A DNA stretch of 6,781 nucleotides from Verrucomicrobiota bacterium (GCA_017557085.1 JAFZAR010000316.1:1-6781), one strand, 5' to 3'. Shown: positions 1-5,980, numbered from the stretch's first letter. Made by a program: numbers and translations. Notes: generated by a model not told the origin, from the sequence alone.

Positions 1-1078
1 CGTCATCCACTTCCTGCTGGGCCTCGTCCAGAATATGGATATCATAGCCCGGCATGACCTGACCGATGGAACCCGGTTTCAGTTTCAGATGACGTGACCG
101 CACATTCGCGATCTGGACGATCGTTTCCGTTTGTCCATATCCTTCGTAAATATCCTGGCCGGTCCCTTCCTTCCAGAGGACAGGAACTTCGTTGTTGAGA
201 GGTTCACCGGCACTGACGCAATGGCGCAGAACCGGGAACTTATGACGTTTGATATTTTCCCTGACCAGCAGACGCAGGACTGTCGGCGGTGAACAAAAAG
301 TGGTGATGGAATACTTTTCAAAAGCATTCAGCAAATGAGTCAAAGGCAGTTTGCGGAAGTGCATCACAAACACCGCCGCACCCATAGACCAGGGACCGTA
401 CAAACTGGACCAGGCCGCCTTGCCCCAGCCCAAATCGGAAATATTCCAATGCAGATCGTCAGGACGCAAATCCAGCCAAAGACCTCCCGTTATGTGGTGC
501 GCCCAGGAATAACTGGCATGGGAATGCACGACCATCTTGGGATGACCGCTGGTCGCGCTGGTAAAGTAAAGCACCGCCGGTTCATCTGCCAGTGTCGGCA
601 CATAAGTGTATTGATCGCTGGCTTTCTGGACTTCCGTGTCATAGTCAATCCAGCCCGGCTGTTTTCCGTGAATAGCGATTTTTACTCCGTCAAAGAAATC
701 CACCTGCGCCGTATTTTCCGCGTCGGTGATGATCGCTTTGGGACGACAGGACCTGACTCTGAACTGCAAATCACTTTCCGTCAGGAGCAAAGATGCCGGA
801 GCCGGGATCGCTCCAATAAGATCCAGCGCCAGCATGATCACCCACCACTCATGTGCACGCGGCAGCATGATCACGACACGATCCCCCTTCTCGATCATCT
901 TGCTTACCAGAAAATTCGCCGCCTGCGAGATTTTTCTGTAAAGTTCCGCGAAGGTCAGCCGGACTTCCGTACCCGCTTCCAAGTCAACGCAAAGAAGAGC
1001 GAGTGAACCCGGACGTACCTTCACCCATCTTCTCAGAGTGTCGTAAGTAAAATTATAATACTTTTCAGGTCTATTCAC
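1..1078 (-). CDS. Acyl-CoA synthetase, AMP-binding family (partial, C-terminal end missing)
   Basis: Probably activates a carboxylic acid to an acyl-adenylate and then to acyl-CoA; the closest resemblance is to medium-chain acyl-CoA synthetases in the cytoplasm. The 359 readable codons cover most of the large N-terminal domain. Visible motifs are the phosphate-binding loop TSATSGHPK (residues 173-181; family usual TSGTTGxPK), a segment NISDLGWGKAAW (212-223) typical of the medium-chain group, SAGEPLNNEV (289-298) and the adenine-binding YEGYGQTE (311-318). Family members are about 550 residues, so roughly a third, including the mobile C-terminal domain, lies beyond the left edge. There is no ATG near the N-terminus; GTG at 1076-1078, before NRPEKYYNF, is the best start, without a clear ribosome binding site. 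It follows frr by 48 bases on the same strand, so the two are probably cotranscribed. The substrate cannot be read from sequence. Confidence 0.9.
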   Translation of the reverse strand, partial: MNRPEKYYNFTYDTLRRWVKVRPGSLALLCVDLEAGTEVRLTFAELYRKISQAANFLVSKMIEKGDRVVIMLPRAHEWWVIMLALDLIGAIPAPASLLLTESDLQFRVRSCRPKAIITDAENTAQVDFFDGVKIAIHGKQPGWIDYDTEVQKASDQYTYVPTLADEPAVLYFTSATSGHPKMVVHSHASYSWAHHITGGLWLDLRPDDLHWNISDLGWGKAAWSSLYGPWSMGAAVFVMHFRKLPLTHLLNAFEKYSITTFCSPPTVLRLLVRENIKRHKFPVLRHCVSAGEPLNNEVPVLWKEGTGQDIYEGYGQTETIVQIANVRSRHLKLKPGSIGQVMPGYDIHILDEAQQEVDD

Positions 1079-1126
1079 TTCATTTACAGGATATTCAAAC
1101 CCTGTTTCACTGGAGAAGGAGTGAAT

Positions 1127-1687
1127 TTACACCTTCATGATCTCTTTTTCTTTTTCCGCGGCCTTTTCATCCGCTTTGACAATGAAATCGTCTGTCAGCT
1201 TCTGGATATTCTTTTCGGCTTTAGCCTGATCATCTTCCGTGATCTTGGAATCTTTCTTCAGAGCTTTCAGACTTTCCAGTGCCTCACGGCGGATCTGGCG
1301 AATGGAAACACGGCATTCTTCCGTGTACTTATTCACCAGTTTCACCAGCTCCTGACGGCGCTCCTGTGAAAGTTCCGGCATGACCAGACGGATCATTTTG
1401 CCGTTGATGACCGGGGTGATCCCGATATTGCTTTTCAGGATGCCTTTCTCGATGGCTTTGACAACACCCGCGTCCCAGGGCTGGATCATCAGCACACGCG
1501 GCTCCGGAGTTGTAATAGTCGCAACTTCCTTGAGCTTCATCACATTACCGTATGCTTCAACTTCTACATTTTCAACCAATGCGGGAGACGCTTTGGTCGT
1601 GCGGACACCTGTGAACTGCCGTTCCGCGTTTGCCACGCTCTTGGACATCTTATCCGATGCCGTTGAAATAACTTGATCAATCGTCAT
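1127..1687 (-). CDS. frr: Ribosome recycling factor
   Basis: Together with EF-G this cytoplasmic protein splits the post-termination ribosome so that subunits can be reused. The 186-residue product matches the usual length of about 185. Family landmarks are the N-terminal helix ending FTGVRTTKASPALVENV (residues 25-41), the domain II stretch TITTPEPRVLMIQPWD (57-72), the IGITPVINGKMIRLVMPELS block (about 88-107) and a long charged C-terminal helix bundle with RRQELVK and RVSIRQIRREA. The ATG at 1685-1687 was chosen because MTIDQVISTASDKM is where family proteins normally begin; GAGAG lies just upstream as a weak ribosome binding site. The frame stays open for 45 more codons up to an ATG at 1822, but that stretch resembles no part of the family and is probably leader. 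The common neighbours pyrH, tsf and rpsB are absent. A long leader with a candidate structured RNA lies upstream. Confidence 0.97.
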   Translation of the reverse strand: MTIDQVISTASDKMSKSVANAERQFTGVRTTKASPALVENVEVEAYGNVMKLKEVATITTPEPRVLMIQPWDAGVVKAIEKGILKSNIGITPVINGKMIRLVMPELSQERRQELVKLVNKYTEECRVSIRQIRREALESLKALKKDSKITEDDQAKAEKNIQKLTDDFIVKADEKAAEKEKEIMKV

Positions 1688-1718
1688 AATATCTCTCTTT
1701 ACGATCTTGAACTTCGTA

Positions 1719-1731
1719 CTGGCATGGCCAG
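1719..1731. repeat. Short inverted repeat in the frr leader
   Basis: CTGGC-ATG-GCCAG is a perfect 5-bp inverted repeat with a 3-base centre, 32 bases upstream of the frr start. It could be a protein site or a small hairpin in the frr leader RNA. Its function is unknown, and a repeat this short can arise by chance. Confidence 0.25.
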
Positions 1732-1755
1732 CAACTCCATCAGTCTCGCAGAAAT

Positions 1756-1777
1756 ACTTGTTAGTGACAAGTTTTTT
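1756..1777 (+). terminator. Weak hairpin followed by T-run, in the frr leader
   Basis: ACTTGT-TAGTG-ACAAGT forms a 6-bp stem with a 5-base loop, followed directly by six T residues when read on the plus strand. The shape is that of an intrinsic terminator, but the stem has only two G-C pairs. It would act on transcription running antisense into frr. On the minus strand the same hairpin lies in the frr leader without a following U-run. Confidence 0.2.
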
Positions 1778-1841
1778 ATGCAGGAATAAAGGGAATATCG
1801 AAATTTCTTCTTCACTATTCATTTTTCTCAGGTCTTTTCTT

Positions 1842-1852
1842 ACCTGTCAGGT
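1842..1852. promoter_or_regulatory. Small palindrome ACCTG-T-CAGGT upstream of frr
   Basis: A perfect 5-bp palindrome with one central base lies about 155 bases upstream of the frr start, between the A/T-tract block and the possible extended reading frame. A further CAGGT is present at 1829-1833, making a partial direct repeat. A regulator binding site is possible, but no known operator is recognised. Confidence 0.25.
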
Positions 1853-1858
1853 GCCAAA

Positions 1859-1907
1859 TTTTTTGAAAAAATAAAATTTTTTTTGAAAAAAGTGAAAAAA
1901 ATGAAAA
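1859..1907. promoter_or_regulatory. Repeated A/T-tracts (likely curved DNA) upstream of frr
   Basis: The 13-base unit TTTTTTGAAAAAA occurs twice, at 1859-1871 and 1879-1891, 20 bases apart, which is close to two helical turns. More A-runs follow at 1895-1901 and 1904-1907, keeping roughly 10-base phasing. Such phased A-tracts are known to bend DNA and can act as upstream promoter elements. The block sits between the candidate RNA and frr, so it may help a promoter close to frr; no convincing -35/-10 pair was identified there. Confidence 0.4.
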
Positions 1908-1995
1908 TGGAATGACTCTTATAGAACAAAGACCTTTCTTACAAAGCCAGGAAAGAAAGATATTATTTGCAGATCGAAGAAAAGAGAAAAAGAGG

Positions 1996-2169
1996 GGGGC
2001 ATCCTTCCAAGGGTAAACAAACAACAGTAAGTTCCGCCCTATGTTTGATTTACAGTTCTCTAAACCGAGGCTCTGCAAAGCCTGTACTAATAAGAACTGA
2101 AGGACACCCCGAAAAGTGTACGATAACAAGTTCGGACGTTAGCACTAAAATCTTGCAGATTTCGGTTTA
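1996..2169 (-). ncRNA. Candidate structured RNA upstream of frr (unassigned family)
   Basis: Read on the minus strand, 2110-2099 pairs with 2007-1996 in an uninterrupted 12-bp stem containing two adjacent G-U wobbles; on the plus strand the same two positions are mismatches. Inside it, 2098-2093 pairs with 2059-2054 (AGUUCU/AGAACU) and encloses the hairpin AGGCU/AGCCU (2083-2079 with 2072-2068), while 2053-2043 pairs with 2022-2013 with one bulge. Together this is a three-way junction of 115 nt followed by a U-rich stretch (1993-1976). A second fold is also possible: 2169-2162 with 2061-2068 (8 bp), 2159-2153 with 2072-2078 (7 bp) and 2145-2139 with 2084-2090 (7 bp, one G-U wobble only on the minus strand), properly nested. 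It may be a free small RNA or part of a long frr leader. It lacks signature sequences of 5S rRNA, 6S RNA, tmRNA, SRP RNA or RNase P RNA. The ends are estimates. Confidence 0.45.
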
Positions 2170-2259
2170 ATCCGTAACCATCTCATGCAAAAGCAACAAG
2201 GAGCTTTTCATCATCATTTCAGCCACATTTTGACGTGTGCCGGAACGACAACAGGGAAA

Positions 2260-2287
2260 AATGTATCACAAAAATCTTTTTGTTCAA
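2260..2287 (-). promoter_or_regulatory. Possible promoter for the candidate RNA / frr leader
   Basis: On the minus strand TTGAAC (2287-2282) and TACATT (2265-2260) are separated by 16 bases, each matching the sigma-70-type consensus at 4 of 6 positions. Transcription would begin near 2253, about 85 bases before the first paired segment of the candidate RNA. The surrounding sequence is A/T-rich, so chance matches are likely. Confidence 0.2.
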
Positions 2288-2460
2288 CTTTAATTTTTAA
2301 ATAAAGGTATTTTCTTTGATAATAGTTAGTATAAATAAAAAAATATCGGATAAATTATTTAAAATATATCACATATAACATATTCATAAAAAACAATATA
2401 CAAACACAATAACCAATTCTTATAATTCCTTCATAGTTTTTTCATCGTTTATTTTTATTT
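2281..2460. promoter_or_regulatory. Extremely AT-rich block in the frr/argA divergent gap
   Basis: By hand count only 30 of these 180 bases are G or C (about 17%), far below the neighbouring genes. No reading frame of interest, repeat or RNA gene was seen in it. It probably carries the argA-side promoter, for instance GATAAT at 2318-2323 or TATAAA at 2330-2335, but no good -35 partner could be assigned. The adjoining stretches 2171-2280 and 2461-2590 contain nothing further that is recognised. No convincing ARG box was found. Confidence 0.4.
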
Positions 2461-2590
2461 TTAAGGCACAAATCAAAAATTTCTGTTTCTCCCTTTCAAC
2501 TACTCTCCCTCGCTTAGGACTGGACAATCAGCGGATTTTGTATAACACTTTCTCTCGGCTTTGGTTTCGTGCCAAAACCTTTGCACTTTC

Positions 2591-3874
2591 ATGAAACCTG
2601 CGGATTTAAGAGGTATTCTCAAATATGTTCCCCAATACCGGAACAAAACTTTCGTGATCGCTCTGGACGGAGTCATCACCGAAAGCGAGAACTTTTCCAA
2701 TATCCTGTTGGATGTAGCGGTGTTATGCTCGCTCAACATCCGTGTGGTACTGGTTCACGGCATCAGCTCTCAGGTCAAAAAGATCACAGATACCATGGAA
2801 GGATTTACCCCTTCCGATCTGGATGGAACCGGCATCACAGATGATCAAACTCTGAAAGTCGCCCTCATCGCCGCTAACCGCTGTACTCATGAGATTCTGG
2901 AAGGTCTGACCACCGCCGATCTCCGCGCCGTTACCTGCAACGGCATCACGGCACATCCTATGGGGATCATCCACGGAGTAGATCATCAGTTCACCGGCAA
3001 GGTCGAACGCGTGGATGTGGAAATGTTTCAAACTCTTCTAAAAGATGGTATTATCCCCGTTGCTCCGCCGCTGGGATTCGACGGCGAAGGCAATACCTAC
3101 CGCGTCAACTCTGATAACATCGCCGCCACTTTGGGCATCCAGCTCCAGGCACAGAAGGTCATTTTCGTTACCTCCGAGGATGGTCTCTTCTGCAACGGCC
3201 ATATCATCGGCAATATCCAATCCGAGAATCTGCGTCAAAAACTAAACGATCCGGCCAACACCTGGAAACCGGAGCAGATTTCCAAAGCCCAGTACGCCAT
3301 CCAGGCCTGCCGTCAGGGTGTGCCGCGTGTCCATCTGATCAATGGTTTAGTCAATGAATCGCTTCTGAAAGAGGTGTTTAGCAATGAAGGTGTCGGCACA
3401 CTCATCTATGCCAATGAATATCAACAGATCCGCCGCGCCAGCCGCAAAGATATCCGCACGATCATGGTCCTGATCAAACAGGCAATGGAAACTGAAGAAC
3501 TCAGTCTCCGCACTTATCAGGATATCGAAAACCGTATCCAGGATTACTACCTCTTTGAAATAGACTCTCACGCGGTAGCTTGTGTGGCTCTGCATCCCTT
3601 CAGCGGCAAAGAAGCCGGGGAACTGGCCTGTCTGTTCGTCAATCCCAACCACGAGAACAAAGGCATCGGTTCTAAACTGGTTCATTTTATCGAGGATAAA
3701 GCGCGCACGCTCCACTTCAAAAAACTGGTCGTCCTCTCCACTCAGACCTATACCTTTTTCAAATCCAAAGCCGGATTCACGGACGGGAGCGAAAGTGATC
3801 TGCCGCCGGAACGGCTGCAAAAATATCACGAGAGCCAAAGACGCTCCAAGATCCTCATTAAATCACTGATTTAA
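2591..3874 (+). CDS. argA: N-acetylglutamate synthase (amino-acid acetyltransferase), AAK-GNAT type
   Basis: Transfers acetyl from acetyl-CoA to glutamate, the first step of arginine synthesis, in the cytoplasm. The 427-residue product is close to the 443 residues of E. coli ArgA and has its two-domain order. An amino acid kinase-like domain covers about 19-270 (KTFVIALDG at 19-27, VVLVHG at 52-57, GKVERVD at 136-142, RVNSDNIAATLGIQLQA at 171-187). A GNAT acetyltransferase domain covers about 281-427, starting RRASRKDI, with the acetyl-CoA loop NKGIGSKL near 356-363 and the typical ending RRSKIL. In ArgA proteins the kinase-like domain usually binds arginine for feedback inhibition; this is inferred here. 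The ATG at 2591 gives the family-like start MKPADLRGILKYVP; the frame also opens at a TTG at 2561. No Shine-Dalgarno sequence precedes it. fabD begins 14 bases after the stop. Confidence 0.93.
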   Translation: MKPADLRGILKYVPQYRNKTFVIALDGVITESENFSNILLDVAVLCSLNIRVVLVHGISSQVKKITDTMEGFTPSDLDGTGITDDQTLKVALIAANRCTHEILEGLTTADLRAVTCNGITAHPMGIIHGVDHQFTGKVERVDVEMFQTLLKDGIIPVAPPLGFDGEGNTYRVNSDNIAATLGIQLQAQKVIFVTSEDGLFCNGHIIGNIQSENLRQKLNDPANTWKPEQISKAQYAIQACRQGVPRVHLINGLVNESLLKEVFSNEGVGTLIYANEYQQIRRASRKDIRTIMVLIKQAMETEELSLRTYQDIENRIQDYYLFEIDSHAVACVALHPFSGKEAGELACLFVNPNHENKGIGSKLVHFIEDKARTLHFKKLVVLSTQTYTFFKSKAGFTDGSESDLPPERLQKYHESQRRSKILIKSLI

Positions 3875-3888
3875 AAAATAAATATCGA

Positions 3889-4827
3889 ATGAAAACCGCG
3901 ATTCTTTTCTCCGGACAAGGTGCCCAGACCGTTGGTATGGGGCGCGATTTTATTGAGAAATATCCAACTGCCGATCGTCTTTTCCAAAAGGCGGACGAAG
4001 TGCTGGGATGCGGTCTCCGGAAAATCATCCTGGAAGGCCCGATGGAAGAACTGACCCGCTCGGAATATGCCCAGCCGGCCATTCTCCTGATGAGCTGGAC
4101 CGCCCTGCAGCTGCTGAAAGAACAGGTACCGGATTTCCATTTTGAAGGAACCGCCGGTCTCAGCCTGGGTGAATTCACAGCCCTCACTGCCGCGGGAACT
4201 TTTTCTTTTGAGGACGCGATCAGCCTGGTACGCAAGCGCGGCACCTATATGCAGGAAGCCTGCGACGCGACCCAGGGCGGCATGGCCGCGATCATCGCGC
4301 TGGATATCGAAAAAGTCCGTGAGATCTGCGCCGAAACCGGGATCGAACTGGCCAATCTGAACTGTCCCGGTCAGCTGGTCATTTCCGGCCCAACACCGCA
4401 GGTGATCAAAGCCTGCGAGCTGGCTCGTGCCAGAGGTGCCAAACGCGCTTTGCCGCTGGCGGTCGCGGGTGCTTTTCACTCCTCGCTGATGGCCAGCGCC
4501 GCGCCCAAACTCCAGGCCGCTCTGGCTCAGGTAAAAATGTCATCCCCGGCCATCCCGGTCATCTCCAATGTCACGGCGCTTCCGCATGAACAGGATACCG
4601 CTGTCATCGCCGAAACGCTCATCCGTCAGGTAACTTCCTCCGTTCTTTTTGAAGCGTCATTGAATTACCTTATTTCCGAAGGATTTACCCGCTTTATTGA
4701 ACTGGGGCCCGGAACCGTGCTGTGCGGTTTTCTCAAGCGCATCAGCAAGGAAGTGCAGATCCTGAACGTCTCGGATCTTCCTTCGCTGGAGCAGACCGTG
4801 GCCGCTTTACAGGCAGATCATTCTTAA
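3889..4827 (+). CDS. fabD: Malonyl-CoA:ACP transacylase
   Basis: Moves the malonyl group from CoA to the phosphopantetheine arm of acyl carrier protein, supplying the extender unit for fatty acid synthesis. The 312 residues match the family length. Visible features are the N-terminal LFSGQGAQ (6-13), the nucleophile motif GLSLGE with Ser92, Arg117 in the VRKRGTYMQEA segment that binds the malonyl carboxylate, His197 in AGAFHS as catalytic partner, and Gln247 in LIRQVTS. The usual His before the serine is Leu (GLSLGE rather than GHSLGE), a variant also known from plant and cyanobacterial enzymes. The ATG follows argA by 14 bases; the leader AAAAATAAATATCGA has no Shine-Dalgarno sequence. It is very probably cotranscribed with argA and fabG. 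Confidence 0.97.
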   Translation: MKTAILFSGQGAQTVGMGRDFIEKYPTADRLFQKADEVLGCGLRKIILEGPMEELTRSEYAQPAILLMSWTALQLLKEQVPDFHFEGTAGLSLGEFTALTAAGTFSFEDAISLVRKRGTYMQEACDATQGGMAAIIALDIEKVREICAETGIELANLNCPGQLVISGPTPQVIKACELARARGAKRALPLAVAGAFHSSLMASAAPKLQAALAQVKMSSPAIPVISNVTALPHEQDTAVIAETLIRQVTSSVLFEASLNYLISEGFTRFIELGPGTVLCGFLKRISKEVQILNVSDLPSLEQTVAALQADHS

Positions 4828-4866
4828 AAAATCTTATCATCGAATAATAAATATAAAAACTTATAT

Positions 4867-5610
4867 ATGAATCGTTTTGAAGGACAAATCGTAGTGGTGA
4901 CCGGTGCCAGCCGCGGCATTGGCCATGAAATAGCGCTTTCTTTCGCTCGCGAAGGAGCGGATGTCGCCTGCATCTCCCGTTCGCAGGCCAACTCCGACAA
5001 GATCGCCGAGGAGATCCGCGCCCTGGGACGCAAAGCCTGGGCTTACGCGCTGGATGTTTCTGACACCAATGCTGTTGCGGAAATGAGCGCCACGCTCCTC
5101 AAAGAGGCCGGCAAGGTAGATGTCCTGGTCAACAACGCCGGAGTCACCCGCGACAACTTGTTCATGCGCATGAGCTCGGAAGAATGGGATGCCGTCATTA
5201 ACACCAATCTCAAAGGCACTTACAATCTTTGTAAAGCCTTTATCCGTTCCTTTATCAAACAGCGTTCCGGCCGGATCGTGAATATCGCTTCCATCGTGGG
5301 ACTGCGCGGCAACGCCGGACAGTGCAACTACTCTGCCAGCAAGGCGGCTCTGATCGGTTTTTCCAAATCACTGGCCCGCGAAGTTGCCAGCCGCAATATC
5401 ACCGTCAACGCGGTGGCACCCGGTTTTATTGATACCGATATGACCTCCGTTCTCAATGACAGTGTCAAGGAAGCTCTTCTCAAAGAGATACCTATGGGTG
5501 CTGTAGGCAAACCGGAGGATATCGCCGCCGCGGTTCTGTTCCTGGCCAGCAAAGAAGCAAGATATATCACCGGACACGTTTTAGTGGTTGACGGCGGCTT
5601 CGCAATGTAG
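4867..5610 (+). CDS. fabG: 3-oxoacyl-[acyl-carrier-protein] reductase
   Basis: NADPH-dependent reduction of 3-ketoacyl-ACP to 3-hydroxyacyl-ACP, the first reductive step of each elongation round. It is a short-chain dehydrogenase of 247 residues, the normal size. The sequence shows the cofactor motif TGASRGIG (12-19), NNAGVTRDNL (89-98), the tetrad Asn114, Ser142, Tyr155 and Lys159 in NYSASKA, the VAPGFIDTDMT segment (183-193) and the ending GHVLVVDGGFAM. The TGASRGIG, NNAG(V/I)TRDNL and PGFIDTDMT combination is characteristic of FabG rather than of other short-chain dehydrogenases. It starts 39 bases after fabD behind a very A/T-rich leader without a Shine-Dalgarno sequence. The 122-base spacer after it contains stem-loops. 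Confidence 0.98.
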   Translation: MNRFEGQIVVVTGASRGIGHEIALSFAREGADVACISRSQANSDKIAEEIRALGRKAWAYALDVSDTNAVAEMSATLLKEAGKVDVLVNNAGVTRDNLFMRMSSEEWDAVINTNLKGTYNLCKAFIRSFIKQRSGRIVNIASIVGLRGNAGQCNYSASKAALIGFSKSLAREVASRNITVNAVAPGFIDTDMTSVLNDSVKEALLKEIPMGAVGKPEDIAAAVLFLASKEARYITGHVLVVDGGFAM

Positions 5611-5626
5611 ATAATATGGCTGTCAT

Positions 5627-5678
5627 TCCGCTGAATGCGGATCGGCTGGAGTTATTTTTTTGAAAAAGAATGAGCCGG
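5627..5678 (+). other. Two adjacent stem-loops in the fabG-acpP spacer
   Basis: TCCGC-TGAAT-GCGGA (5627-5641) is a perfect 5-bp hairpin 16 bases after the fabG stop. Directly next to it CGGCT (5643-5647) pairs with AGCCG (5673-5677), enclosing an A/T-rich hairpin in which 5654-5660 pairs with 5665-5671. One U-G pair at each level is tolerated only on the plus strand, suggesting RNA structure in the operon transcript. No U-run directly follows the first stem, so a classic terminator is unlikely; RNA processing or stability control of the acpP message is possible. Confidence 0.3.
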
Positions 5679-5732
5679 ACAAACTGTGCTTCTCAATGCA
5701 CATAAGTCTCTCAACAAGTAAGAATAAAGTTT

Positions 5733-5972
5733 ATGGCTGATAATATTGAAGAAAAGGTCAAAAAGATCATTGTTGAACAATTGACCGTAAATCCTGATCA
5801 GGTGACCCCGGATGCCAAATTCATGGAAGACCTGGGTGCGGACTCTCTGGATAATGTGGAGCTCATCATGGCTCTGGAAGAAGAGTTTGGCCTGGAAGTG
5901 CCCGATGAAGAGGCTGAAAAGCTTCAGAGCGTTGGCGATGTCATCAAATACATCGAAGCCAACCAGAAGTAA
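5733..5972 (+). CDS. acpP: Acyl carrier protein
   Basis: Small acidic carrier that holds growing acyl chains on a 4'-phosphopantetheine arm for the whole cytoplasmic fatty acid synthesis cycle. The 79 residues match the usual 75-80. The attachment site is Ser38 in GADSLDNVEL (35-44), preceded by FMEDLG and followed by the acidic recognition helix ALEEEFGLEVPDEEAEKL; the usual Thr after DSLD is Asn here. The ATG follows the leader AAGAATAAAGTTT, which has no Shine-Dalgarno sequence. Spacers with predicted stem-loops on both sides (122 and 185 bases) set it apart from the tightly packed upstream genes, which fits the common need for more carrier than enzyme. Confidence 0.98.
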   Translation: MADNIEEKVKKIIVEQLTVNPDQVTPDAKFMEDLGADSLDNVELIMALEEEFGLEVPDEEAEKLQSVGDVIKYIEANQK

Positions 5973-5980
5973 TGATATTA

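Noticed and set aside
335..1006. 223-codon plus-strand reading frame
   Set aside because: It is antisense to the acyl-CoA synthetase, whose motifs are unmistakable; the protein has a composition typical of a reverse-strand shadow.
1086..1105. Inverted repeat ACAGG / CCTGT between frr and the synthetase as a terminator
   Set aside because: Five base pairs with a 10-base loop and no U-run; too weak, and the two genes look cotranscribed.
1847..1858. Sigma-54 promoter (TGGCAC on the minus strand)
   Set aside because: The -24-like half is present but no TTGC-type -12 element follows at the right distance.
1934..1959. Inverted repeat CTTTCTT / AAGAAAG
   Set aside because: Purine/pyrimidine-biased low-complexity sequence with a 12-base loop; expected by chance in this composition.
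2084..2092. GTACTAATA, resembling part of the 23S rRNA 3' end
   Set aside because: Only about nine bases match and the flanks do not align, so it is probably chance.
1996..2110. 5S rRNA
   Set aside because: Length and three-way junction are similar, but the conserved 5S loop sequences such as CCGAAC are missing and no 16S or 23S gene is nearby.
1815..2129. 104-codon minus-strand reading frame upstream of frr
   Set aside because: It starts at TTG, overlaps the frr leader, has a low-complexity Phe/Leu/Ser/Lys composition from A/T-rich DNA and covers the structured RNA candidate. No family resemblance.
1990..2170. 6S RNA, tmRNA, SRP RNA, RNase P RNA or a T-box
   Set aside because: The ends do not pair as in 6S RNA; no tRNA-like ends or CCA for tmRNA; no GGAAGGAAGCAG-type SRP loop; no GAGGAAAGTCC of RNase P; no GGGTGG-ACCGCG of a T-box.
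2189..2208. Hairpin AAAAGC / GCTTTT as a terminator
   Set aside because: Only two G-C pairs and no T-run follows on either strand.
2281..2590. Arginine repressor boxes upstream of argA
   Set aside because: Only an isolated ATATTCATA half-site was seen; without a matching TGAAT half it is not convincing in such A/T-rich DNA.
3871..4479. 202-codon minus-strand reading frame
   Set aside because: It lies opposite fabD, which is clearly the real gene.
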